From an uncultured Aurantimonas sp. (GTDB lineage: Bacteria; Pseudomonadota; Alphaproteobacteria; Rhizobiales; Rhizobiaceae): a stretch of 64,000 bases of DNA. Positions 19,728 to 27,770 of this stretch are shown one piece after another; position 1 is the stretch's first letter; every line of letters starts with the position of its first letter. Position numbers and translations under genes: made by a program. The notes beneath the pieces were generated by a model. The model had not been told where the DNA came from, searched no databases, and was given only the letters and a program-made list of their open reading frames with translations. Location: contig CANKZU010000002.1 in the NCBI GenBank assembly GCA_947488615.1, positions 186,001 through 250,000 of the forward strand, in the 5' to 3' direction.

Positions 19728-20360
19728 TTAGTCCGCCGAGACTGACTTCGAAGGGACCGGCAGGTCGAGGCTGCCGAGGTCCTGCTGGAGCCGCTCGCTA
19801 TCCGTGAAGTGGATCGCCTGCCAGCCAGCCTGGCGGGCACCGTCGACATTCGGCGCGCTGTCGTCGATGAAGATCGTTTTCGCCGGGTCGAGGTCGAAGC
19901 TTGCCGCGTGGCGATCGTAGATCGCGCGGTCCGGCTTGATCAGCGCGATGTCGCCCGAGACGGTGACGCCACGTGTCTCCTTCAGGAAGGGGAATCTCGC
20001 CTGCGCCTCGCGAAACGTGTCCGAGGCGAAGTTGGTCAAGAGGGTGACATCGACACCGTCTGCGATCAGGCTGCGCAGGATTGAAACGCTGCCCTCATAG
20101 GCATGCGGCACCATCCGGTGCCAGTTGCGGCGAAAGGCGCGAATCTCCTCCGCCATCTCGGGATGACGCCCGATCGCTTCGGCTTCCGCCTCCGGCCACG
20201 GCCGGCCGCGATCCTGCTCCAGATTCCATTCGTGCGAGCAGACCTGGCTCAAGAAGAACGCCCGGCGGTCGTCGTCGGGGATGATCTGGCGAAACGGAAT
20301 GTCCGGATCGTAGTGGATCAGCACCTTGCCGATATCGAAAACGACGTGCGTCACGGTCAT
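19728..20360 (-). CDS. HAD-IA family hydrolase
   Basis: A 210-aa HAD protein. The first motif reads VVFDIGKVLIHYDPD: the nucleophile Asp is present, but the usual +2 Asp is Gly, a pattern seen in haloacid-dehalogenase-like and YihX-like members. LLTNFAS supplies motif II, LIKPDRAIYD the Lys, and FIDDSAPNVDGAR motif IV. The substrate is unknown. The ATG overlaps the mutY stop by 4 bp, so it is probably co-transcribed with mutY. Confidence 0.88.
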   Translation of the reverse strand: MTVTHVVFDIGKVLIHYDPDIPFRQIIPDDDRRAFFLSQVCSHEWNLEQDRGRPWPEAEAEAIGRHPEMAEEIRAFRRNWHRMVPHAYEGSVSILRSLIADGVDVTLLTNFASDTFREAQARFPFLKETRGVTVSGDIALIKPDRAIYDRHAASFDLDPAKTIFIDDSAPNVDGARQAGWQAIHFTDSERLQQDLGSLDLPVPSKSVSAD

Positions 20361-21505
20361 CCGGTTCTCCTTCTTGACGGATTTGGCGCGGTCGGCTCGG
20401 CAAGCGCGCGGACGAGCACCTTGCGCATCAGTGTGGGCAGCGCCTCACTGCCCTGCGCGGCTTCGTGCGACCACCATCCGGCGATGGGCGGTTCCTGCGT
20501 CAGTTCGGCCCGGTAGACTTCGAGCTCCAGGCGGAAATGCGTGAAGGCGTGGGCGATGGTGCCCTGAAATTGCCAGTTCGCCGCGAACGGCGCGGCCTCG
20601 GCGCCGGTCGCTCCGTCGGTGCGAGCGTTCCAGTCGCTCGTCGGCGGCTCGCTCATGCCCGCGAGCATGCCGCTGCCGGCGCGCCGCCGCAGCCAGACAG
20701 CGCCGTCTGCCGGCCGTGTGGCGACGAAGGCGGCGCCTTTGCGCTCCGGCGTGGCCGCCCTGGGTTTCTTGACAGGAAACTGCTCCGCGCGGCCTTCGGC
20801 CGCAGCCCGGCAGTGGGCGCGGATGGGGCAAAGGATACAGGCGGGACCGGTGGGCGTGCAGACGGTCGCGCCGAGATCCATTATGGCTTGCGCGAAATCG
20901 CCGGGACGCCGATCCGGCGTCAGCTCCGCGACGTGGCGGCGAATCGTCTTCCTCGCCCCCGGCAATGGCGCCTCGATCGCGAACAGGCGCGTGACGACCC
21001 TTTCGACATTCCCGTCGACCACAGCGGCCGGCTCGTCGAAGGCGATCGCCGCGATCGCCGCGGATGTGTAGTCGCCGATGCCGGGCAGCGTTTTGAGCTC
21101 GGCCGCGCTGGTGGGAAAGCCGCCGGCGAAGGCTTCGGTGATGATCCGGGCGCAAGCGTGAAGGTTGCGCGCGCGGGCGTAATAGCCGAGGCCCGCCCAC
21201 TCGCCGAGAACATCCGTTTCCGGGGCGGCGGCGAGGTCCTCAATCGTCGGCCAGCGATCGACGAAACGGGCGAAATAGGCTTTCACCGCCGCCACCGTGG
21301 TCTGCTGCAGCATGATCTCGGAAAGCCATACGCGATAGGGCTCCGGCCGTATTCCAGCCGCGCGCTCTTGCGGCGAAACGCGCCATGGCAATTTGCGGGC
21401 GTGACAGTCGTACCAGGACAGAAGCGGCCCGGCGATGGACGGGACGACGCTGTTCGAAGGGGCTGGTGGATCTGGCTGGAGCATCGACTGAGCTTGCCTT
21501 GACAT
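20357..21505 (-). CDS. mutY: A/G-specific adenine DNA glycosylase
   Basis: Removes adenine mispaired with 8-oxoguanine. The protein is 382 aa. Catalytic Glu E63 lies in SEIMLQQTTV, the helix-hairpin-helix is LKTLPGIGDYTSAA (about 137-150), and the catalytic Asp D164 is in VVDGNVERV. The [4Fe-4S] cysteines follow the C-x6-C-x2-C-x5-C rule at C216, C223, C226 and C232. The C-terminal NUDIX-like MutT domain begins near 255. All catalytic residues are intact. Divergent from the GT25 gene. Confidence 0.96.
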   Translation of the reverse strand: MSRQAQSMLQPDPPAPSNSVVPSIAGPLLSWYDCHARKLPWRVSPQERAAGIRPEPYRVWLSEIMLQQTTVAAVKAYFARFVDRWPTIEDLAAAPETDVLGEWAGLGYYARARNLHACARIITEAFAGGFPTSAAELKTLPGIGDYTSAAIAAIAFDEPAAVVDGNVERVVTRLFAIEAPLPGARKTIRRHVAELTPDRRPGDFAQAIMDLGATVCTPTGPACILCPIRAHCRAAAEGRAEQFPVKKPRAATPERKGAAFVATRPADGAVWLRRRAGSGMLAGMSEPPTSDWNARTDGATGAEAAPFAANWQFQGTIAHAFTHFRLELEVYRAELTQEPPIAGWWSHEAAQGSEALPTLMRKVLVRALAEPTAPNPSRRRTG

Positions 21506-21570
21506 TGCCTAATGTTCGCGCAATCGACATCCGAAACGGGGACCGGCGGCCCGCCCGCGAAAGAGTTGTC

Positions 21571-22320
21571 TTGAAGATCAATTACTACGTCATCAATCTG
21601 GATCGGTCTCCGGAGCGCCTTGCGGCGATCGGTGCCGACGCCGCGGCGATCGGCATCGACCTGATACGGGTGAAGGCGGTCGATGGGAAGACCGTGCCGC
21701 CTCAGGCGCGCGACATCCTCGACGAGAGCGGGTTCCGCCGGCTCCACGGCAAGATCCCGATGGACGGCGAATATGGCTGCTATCAAAGCCATATCGACGT
21801 GTTCGATGTCTTCCTGGCCAGCGACGCGGATATCGCGGTGATTTTCGAGGACGATGTGCGGCTGACGCCCGCGCTTCTGCCGGCGCTCGATCGGATCGTT
21901 TCCGTGGATGATTGGGACGTCGTGAAACTGATGCACCATCGCCTGCCGGTGTTCCGCGCCCATCGTTCGATCGGCGGCGGATTCCGGTTGGGGACGTCGC
22001 TGTTCGGCCCGACCGGCAGTTCGGCCGCCTACCTGGTCAACCGGCAGGGCGCGAAGGCTCTGCGGCAGCGGCTCATTCCGATGCAGCTTCCTTTCGATGT
22101 GGCGCTCGAGCGCGGCTGGGCGCTCGGCGTCAGGGTGCGCCACGTCGAACCGGATCTGGTTGCCGGCAATCCGCTCACCCAGCAAAGCTTGATCGGCGGG
22201 CGACAGAAGTATTCGGCGATGAAGCTGGCGCCGTGGCGGCGTTTGACGACTTTGCTCTTCCGGACGGCGGAAGTGGTGAGGCGCGCACGCTTCGGTCTTA
22301 GCCCGCGCGCTCCCCGATGA
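21571..22320 (+). CDS. Glycosyltransferase family 25 protein (LPS biosynthesis type)
   Basis: About 249 aa from a TTG start that opens with LKINYYVINLDRSPERL, the canonical GT25 N-terminus. The longer open frame upstream would run antisense into mutY. The catalytic-site motif IFEDDVRLTP is present, and later GSSAAYLVNRQGAKAL. GT25 enzymes transfer sugars such as galactose to lipooligosaccharide; the specific sugar is not inferable. It is coupled by ATGA to the next gene, an O-antigen-ligase-like protein, which supports a role in surface glycan assembly. A low-GC upstream region was not seen. Confidence 0.87.
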   Translation: MKINYYVINLDRSPERLAAIGADAAAIGIDLIRVKAVDGKTVPPQARDILDESGFRRLHGKIPMDGEYGCYQSHIDVFDVFLASDADIAVIFEDDVRLTPALLPALDRIVSVDDWDVVKLMHHRLPVFRAHRSIGGGFRLGTSLFGPTGSSAAYLVNRQGAKALRQRLIPMQLPFDVALERGWALGVRVRHVEPDLVAGNPLTQQSLIGGRQKYSAMKLAPWRRLTTLLFRTAEVVRRARFGLSPRAPR

Positions 22321-23555
22321 TCAAACGATGGCTCCTGGCGCGGCGATCCTTCGATGCGCTGCTCTTGGCCCTGGCGATCGCCTTGCTGGCGATCGGCAAT
22401 CCCATCGCCAAGGGGGCGTTTCTCTTCTTCGGTCTGATCGGCGCCAATCTGGCCTTTGCCAGGCATCGGACCTGGCGCTATGCTGATACGGCCTTTTGCG
22501 CGGCGATCATCGCCTATGCGAGTTGGTCGATCGGGCTCATGGTGTTCCGGAACGAACCCGTAGCCGGCAACCGTATGTTCTCCTACAGTCTCATCATGCT
22601 CGGCTTTGTCTTTCTGCCGCTCTCGATCAGTCTGGTGCGGCAGCCGTTGGACGCGCTGATCCTCGGCTCGCGCGCGGCCATACTGGCGGTTCTGGCTTTG
22701 ATTCCCTTCGACCCGATGGTCATCGGCGGCCGGATCGATCTCGGCGGCAACGCCGCGATCGTCGCATTTCTTGCCGCGACCGCCGGTCTGGCCGCACGTC
22801 TGGACGCCCAACGCCCAATCTCTCTTCTTCCCAACAGCCGGTTCTGGTTCTACCTCTCCTTTGTGCCTGTCCTGCTATCGGGAACCCGGGCACCGTTGTT
22901 CGTTTACCTGCTGGTTGCGCTTTTCGACGGATTGGAGCTGATTCGGCACTGGCGGAAAACTCCGTTTCGTCTGCGTTCGCTCGCGCTTCCGACTGCCGCC
23001 GTCCTGATCGTGGCGGCGGTTCCCGCAAGTTCGATTGTCAGTCAACGCATCAGTGCGGGGATGGTGGAACTGGAGCAGATGAACGTGTCTGGCACCGCGG
23101 TCGGATCGATCGATATCCGCATGGTCATGTGGATGGGGGCTCTACAAGTTATTTCCGAAAACCCGATCGCGGGCGTCGGCGGATTGGATCGGATGGAGGT
23201 GGTCGCCGCCGCGGTTTCGCCCACCAACGCAGCCGTCGTCACCTCCTTCACGCATTTGCACAACCTGTTCATCGACGAGGCGATCTCGCACGGAGTTGTC
23301 GGGCTAACGCTGCTGATCGCCATCTTTGCGGTCTTTCTTGTACGCGTCACCCGATGTTCGCCAGGCCACCTTGTGCCGGAGACGTCCTATGCCTTTGTCT
23401 TTCTGGTCGTCACCTTCGGATCGTTCCACGGTGTCCTCCTGAATGAGTGGATGATCCTGTCGATCTTTTCCTTCATGACCCTGATCCTTGTCGCGATCCG
23501 CCGGGATGCCTTCCGGGCGCGATATAGGAGCAGCCAGGCGGGAGCCGGAGGGTGA
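22317..23555 (+). CDS. O-antigen ligase-like (Wzy_C family) membrane protein
   Basis: A 412-aa polytopic membrane protein with about ten to twelve hydrophobic helices. The Wzy_C/WaaL signature lies in the last third: an R..MWMGALQVISENPIAGVG segment, a periplasmic loop with SFTHLHNLFIDEAISHGVVG (conserved His-Asn), then helices. It could ligate O-antigen to lipid A-core or polymerise a polysaccharide; the two subfamilies cannot be told apart by eye. Overlaps the GT25 stop and is itself overlapped by the DUF721 gene (4 bp). Confidence 0.85.
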   Translation: MIKRWLLARRSFDALLLALAIALLAIGNPIAKGAFLFFGLIGANLAFARHRTWRYADTAFCAAIIAYASWSIGLMVFRNEPVAGNRMFSYSLIMLGFVFLPLSISLVRQPLDALILGSRAAILAVLALIPFDPMVIGGRIDLGGNAAIVAFLAATAGLAARLDAQRPISLLPNSRFWFYLSFVPVLLSGTRAPLFVYLLVALFDGLELIRHWRKTPFRLRSLALPTAAVLIVAAVPASSIVSQRISAGMVELEQMNVSGTAVGSIDIRMVMWMGALQVISENPIAGVGGLDRMEVVAAAVSPTNAAVVTSFTHLHNLFIDEAISHGVVGLTLLIAIFAVFLVRVTRCSPGHLVPETSYAFVFLVVTFGSFHGVLLNEWMILSIFSFMTLILVAIRRDAFRARYRSSQAGAGG

Positions 23556-24049
23556 GGCGGCCCCGGGCGCCTTCGGCGATTCCGGTGGCCGATCTCATCG
23601 GCGGCCTGATGGACCCGATCCTGAGGCGCAAAGCGGGCATGACGAGCGGCCTCGTGGCCGCCTGGTCCGAGATCGCCGGCCCCCGCCTTCAGGACATGAC
23701 CCGACCGGAAAAGCTGGTCTGGCCGGCCCGGCGATCCGACACTGACGCCTTCGAACCGGCGACGCTCGTGGTCGCCTGCGAGGCGGCCGCAGCCCTGCGA
23801 CTGCAGCACCAGACCAGCGAACTGATCGCCCGGGTGAACGCGTTTTTCGGTTTTGCGGCGGTCGAGCGCGTCAAGATCGTGCAAAAAGCCGTCAATCAGC
23901 CGCGTCCGAACCGCAAGCCCAAGCTCCGTGAACTCGGCCCCGGCGATATCAGCCGCATCGACGAGATGGTCGCGCGCATCGAGGATCCGAAGCTTCGCGA
24001 CGCCCTGCGGGCCTTCGCCGAGACGACGTTACGGCGCAATGATGGATGA
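23552..24049 (+). CDS. DUF721 / DciA family protein
   Basis: A 165-aa protein with the DUF721 domain in the N-terminal half: AWSEIAGPRLQDMTRPEKL, then LVVACEAAAALRLQHQTSELIARVNAFFG. A basic linker and a short helical C-terminus follow. DciA proteins load the replicative helicase DnaB in many bacteria lacking DnaC. In alphaproteobacteria the DUF721 gene usually lies near mutY and dsbA, as here. GTG start, 4 bp overlap with the ligase-like gene. Confidence 0.85.
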   Translation: MRRPRAPSAIPVADLIGGLMDPILRRKAGMTSGLVAAWSEIAGPRLQDMTRPEKLVWPARRSDTDAFEPATLVVACEAAAALRLQHQTSELIARVNAFFGFAAVERVKIVQKAVNQPRPNRKPKLRELGPGDISRIDEMVARIEDPKLRDALRAFAETTLRRNDG

Positions 24050-24160
24050 TGGGCCTTTGCGACGCCACGTTGCCCGTTCATGAAGAGTTCATTGGAAAAA
24101 CCACAATTCTTCCATAGATCGCAAAGACTGACGCAACCCTATCCTCAAAGGTTCCGATCG

Positions 24161-24922
24161 ATGACGAGCATGTCTTCCGCTACATCCCGCCGCACCCTGG
24201 CTTTCAAGATCGCCGCGCTTTTCGCCAGCGCCGGGTTCGTGACGATTACCGGCGGCTTGGCTCAAGCGGCCGGCAGCTCTGCCCAGTCAACGACGGAAAT
24301 CCAGATCGCGCAGTCGGAGACCGCCCCCGTCACGCTGCCGGCGCCGGCTGTCGAGGCACCGCCGTCGTTGGGCTCGGTCGACGTTTCCCAGCTGATGGCC
24401 GAAGGACCGCTGCCCGATATCGTCGTCGGCGACCCCGAGGCGCCGGTCACCATCGTCGAATACGCGTCGATGACATGCGGCCACTGCGCCAATTTTCATG
24501 TGAATTCCTACCCGCAGATCAAGAAGGATTACATCGACACCGGTAAGGCCAGGTTGATCATCCGCGAATTCCCGTTCGATCCGCGCGCGCTGGCGGCCTC
24601 CATGCTGGCACGTTGCACCGGCGATGACGCGAAGCGCACAGCCATGGTGGACGTCCTGATGGAGCAGCAGGACGAATGGGCGCGGGCGGAAAACGCTTCC
24701 GCCGCGCTGCTCAAATTCGCCAAGCTCGCCGGAATGAGCCAGGACGACTTCACCGGGTGTCTCAACGACAAGGAGTTGCAACGGAAGGTAGTGGAAACCC
24801 AGGAGCGCGGCCAGAACGAGTTCGGCGTGAACGCCACGCCGACTTTTTTCGTCAACGGCGACAAATACTCGGGCGCCCTTGGACCAGACGAGATGGCGGC
24901 GGTGATCGAGTCGCATCTGTAG
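24161..24922 (+). CDS. DsbA-family thiol oxidoreductase
   Basis: 253 aa. Basic N-terminus with hydrophobic signal or anchor (about 12-36, ending AQA), a low-complexity Pro/Ala linker to about 85, then a thioredoxin fold with helical insertion. The active site is C106-G-H-C109 in YASMTCGHCANFH and the cis-Pro loop is NATPTFFVNG. Periplasmic; likely introduces disulfides. The ATG at 24161 is preferred because AAAGG precedes it and the signal begins there. In many Rhizobiales smc follows this gene; here a terminator and ppdK follow. Confidence 0.92.
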   Translation: MTSMSSATSRRTLAFKIAALFASAGFVTITGGLAQAAGSSAQSTTEIQIAQSETAPVTLPAPAVEAPPSLGSVDVSQLMAEGPLPDIVVGDPEAPVTIVEYASMTCGHCANFHVNSYPQIKKDYIDTGKARLIIREFPFDPRALAASMLARCTGDDAKRTAMVDVLMEQQDEWARAENASAALLKFAKLAGMSQDDFTGCLNDKELQRKVVETQERGQNEFGVNATPTFFVNGDKYSGALGPDEMAAVIESHL

Positions 24923-24940
24923 CCGCCGCGATCCATCGCG

Positions 24941-24999
24941 CTGCGGATACCTGTTCTCAAGGAAGCGTGTATCCGCAGATCGACCGCGTCGGGTTTTTT
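24941..24999 (+). terminator. Terminator region after the DsbA-family gene
   Basis: A perfect 10-bp inverted repeat (24941-24950 with 24969-24978, 18-nt spacer) is followed by a small CGAC/GTCG hairpin and then GG plus six T residues (24994-24999). The second small hairpin with the T run looks like the intrinsic terminator; the larger repeat may assist. Confidence 0.5.
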
Positions 25000-25097
25000 G
25001 CATTGCAACAATTGGCGCGTCGGCGATTTTCTTCTAGAGGTGGGCGGGGTTTCCGGCGGAAGGCCCGACTCACCGGGGAGACGGTCGGCGGCATTCA

Positions 25098-27770
25098 ATG
25101 TCCAAACGGATATTTACCTTCAGGCGCGGAGCGGCCGATCGCACGGCCGACGCGGCGGAAGCGCTGGGGCTGAAAGGCGCCAATCTGGCGCTGCTGGCCT
25201 CTCTCGATGTGCCCGTTCCTCCAGGCTTCACCATCGCGACGTCGGTCTGGCGTGAGGCGCAAGGGTCCGACGACGGTCTGCCGCAGGCGTTGCGGGCCGA
25301 ACTGAGAGCGGCGATCGAGTGGCTCGAGGGAGTGACTGGCCGCCGCTTCGACGGCGATCAACGACCTCTGCTTCTGGCCGTGCGCAGCAGTGCCCGGGCG
25401 CAGATGCCGGGCTTGGCCGAGACCGTTCTGGACATTGGTCTCAACGACCGGACCGTCGAGGTTCTGGCAACGGAGCTCAACGATCCAGCCTTCGCCTATC
25501 GCAGCTACCGGCGCTTCATCGAGAGCTATGCCGCGCTGGTCTTCGACGCCGATCCCTCCCAGTTCGAGGAGATCGCGGACGAGGAACGAGAGCGCGCGGG
25601 CTGGACTATCGAGCCGGAGACGCCCGCCGACTGGCGCGCGCTCGTCGCGCGTTACCAGGACCATCTCGACAGCGAGATCGGCGCTGTGCTGCCGCAGACG
25701 CCACTCGAGCAGTTGTTCAGCGTTGTGACCGCCAGCTATGCAAACTGGCGCAATCCGGTCGCAGTGTCGCACCGGCTGATCCAGGGCATTCCCGAAAATG
25801 CCGGTCTCGCGGTCACCGTGCACGCAATGATCTTCAACGAGCGCAACTACCACTCCGGGACCGGCCGCGCGGTTTCGCGCGACATGCGCAGTGGGCAATC
25901 CCGGTTGTCCGGGGAATTCGGGCTGGGCGCACGGGGCTCCAGCGCCATCGGCGAGAAGCCGCCGGTCCTCGACCTGGCGGAACTGGCGAATGGCGGCTGT
26001 CGCGACTTTCCGGCCGATTTGAGCGAGTTGACCCGTCACGTTCGCCGCATCGAAGCGCATGCCGGCGATGCGGTCGAAGTCGATTTCATGGTCGGCGACG
26101 GCGAATTGTTCCTGATGCAGTCGCGGGTTGCCCGGCGGACCGCGCCGGAGGCGATCCGCGTCGCGGTCGAACTCGTCAAGGAGGGACTGATCGAGGAATC
26201 GGAAGCGATTCTGCGGATCGACCCGGCATCGCTCGATCAGTTGCTGCATCCGACCATCGAGCGCTCGGCGGATTTCGTCGTCCTGGGTCGCGGTATGCCG
26301 GCGTCGCCGGGGGCGGCGACGGGTGAAATCGTGTTCACCTCCGAGCGGGCTCAGGCTCTGGCGAACGAAGAGCGCCCGGTGATCCTGGTGCGAAACGAAA
26401 CCTACCCGGAAGATATCCACGGCATGCATGTCGCTGACGGCGTCCTGACCATTCGTGGCGGCACGACCAGTCATGCGGCTGTGGTCGCCCGCGGCATCGG
26501 CAAACCGTGCGTGACCGGCGTCGGGTCACTGCGTATCAATGCTCAAAACGGAACCCTTCACGCCGCCGGCCGCGTGCTCACGGAGGGCGACCGGATCACC
26601 ATCGACGGTTCCACCGGCGATGTGATCGAGGGAGCCGTGCCTTTGGTCCGGCCGTCACTCACCGGCGATTTCGCGACACTGATGGAATTCGCCGATCGAG
26701 CGCGGCGCATGCGGGTGCGCGCCAATGCCGACACACCGATCGAAGCCCGCTCCGCCCGCTCTTTCGGCGCCGAGGGCATCGGCTTGTGCCGGACCGAGCA
26801 CATGTTCTTCGAGGGCGACCGCGTCCGCACGATGCGCGAGATGATTCTGTCGTCGGACGAGGCCGGGCGGCGGGCGGCACTCGAAAAGCTTTTGCCGATC
26901 CAGCGCTCCGATTTCATCGAGCTGTTCGAGATTATGGCGGGATTACCGGTGACGATCCGCCTGCTCGATCCGCCGCTGCACGAGTTTCTGCCCAAGAGCG
27001 ACGGCGAGATCACCGAGACGGCTGCGATGCTCGGTGTCGACGAGGCGGTGGTGAAGCACCGGATCGCGGCGCTGGAGGAATTCAACCCGATGCTCGGCCA
27101 TCGCGGTTGCCGCCTGGCGATCTCCTATCCCGAAATCGTCGAGACGCAGGCGCGCGCCATTCTGGAGGCGGCGGTCGAGGCCGGTGAGAAGACCGGCGCC
27201 GCTGTCGTACCCGAAATCATGGTCCCGCTCGTCAGCCTGCGCAAGGAACTCGACTTCGTAAAGGAGCGTGTCGATCGGGTCGCGGAACTGGTCATGGCCG
27301 AGCGCGGCCGGAGCATCAACTATCTCGTCGGCACGATGATCGAGCTGCCGCGGGCCATCGTGCGCGCCGATACGATCGCCGAGGTCGCCGAGTTCTTTTC
27401 CTTCGGCACCAATGATCTGACTCAGACCGTCTACGGCATCTCGCGCGACGACGCCGGCAATTTCCTGTCGACTTACGTGCGCCAGGGGATCATCGAGCGA
27501 GATCCGTTTCAGACTGTCGATGTCGAAGGCGTCGGCGAACTCATTGCGCTCGCGGTGGAAAAAGCACGGCGCACGCGCCCGGACATTTCGCTCGGCGTGT
27601 GCGGCGAGCAGGGCGGTGACCCCGCCTCGATCGCTTTTTTCGAGCAGACCGGGCTCGACTATGTGTCCTGTTCGCCGTTTCGCGTTCCGATCGCCCGGCT
27701 TGCCGCGGCCCAGTCGGCGATCCGGGCGGGGCGCTCGCTCCGCGGCCGGGGACGGCGTCAGGAACCGTAG
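25098..27770 (+). CDS. ppdK: Pyruvate, phosphate dikinase
   Basis: Interconverts pyruvate + ATP + Pi and PEP + AMP + PPi. The protein is 890 aa, full length. The N-terminal ATP-grasp domain includes LAVRSSARAQMPGLAETVLD. The phospho-His domain has GGTTSHAAVVARGIGKPCV with H459. The C-terminal PEP-binding barrel has RTEHMFFEGDR and the catalytic Cys at C835 in GVCGEQGGDP. ATG start. The end overlaps the convergent SLC13 gene by 13 bp. Supports gluconeogenic or anaplerotic flux. Confidence 0.96.
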   Translation: MSKRIFTFRRGAADRTADAAEALGLKGANLALLASLDVPVPPGFTIATSVWREAQGSDDGLPQALRAELRAAIEWLEGVTGRRFDGDQRPLLLAVRSSARAQMPGLAETVLDIGLNDRTVEVLATELNDPAFAYRSYRRFIESYAALVFDADPSQFEEIADEERERAGWTIEPETPADWRALVARYQDHLDSEIGAVLPQTPLEQLFSVVTASYANWRNPVAVSHRLIQGIPENAGLAVTVHAMIFNERNYHSGTGRAVSRDMRSGQSRLSGEFGLGARGSSAIGEKPPVLDLAELANGGCRDFPADLSELTRHVRRIEAHAGDAVEVDFMVGDGELFLMQSRVARRTAPEAIRVAVELVKEGLIEESEAILRIDPASLDQLLHPTIERSADFVVLGRGMPASPGAATGEIVFTSERAQALANEERPVILVRNETYPEDIHGMHVADGVLTIRGGTTSHAAVVARGIGKPCVTGVGSLRINAQNGTLHAAGRVLTEGDRITIDGSTGDVIEGAVPLVRPSLTGDFATLMEFADRARRMRVRANADTPIEARSARSFGAEGIGLCRTEHMFFEGDRVRTMREMILSSDEAGRRAALEKLLPIQRSDFIELFEIMAGLPVTIRLLDPPLHEFLPKSDGEITETAAMLGVDEAVVKHRIAALEEFNPMLGHRGCRLAISYPEIVETQARAILEAAVEAGEKTGAAVVPEIMVPLVSLRKELDFVKERVDRVAELVMAERGRSINYLVGTMIELPRAIVRADTIAEVAEFFSFGTNDLTQTVYGISRDDAGNFLSTYVRQGIIERDPFQTVDVEGVGELIALAVEKARRTRPDISLGVCGEQGGDPASIAFFEQTGLDYVSCSPFRVPIARLAAAQSAIRAGRSLRGRGRRQEP

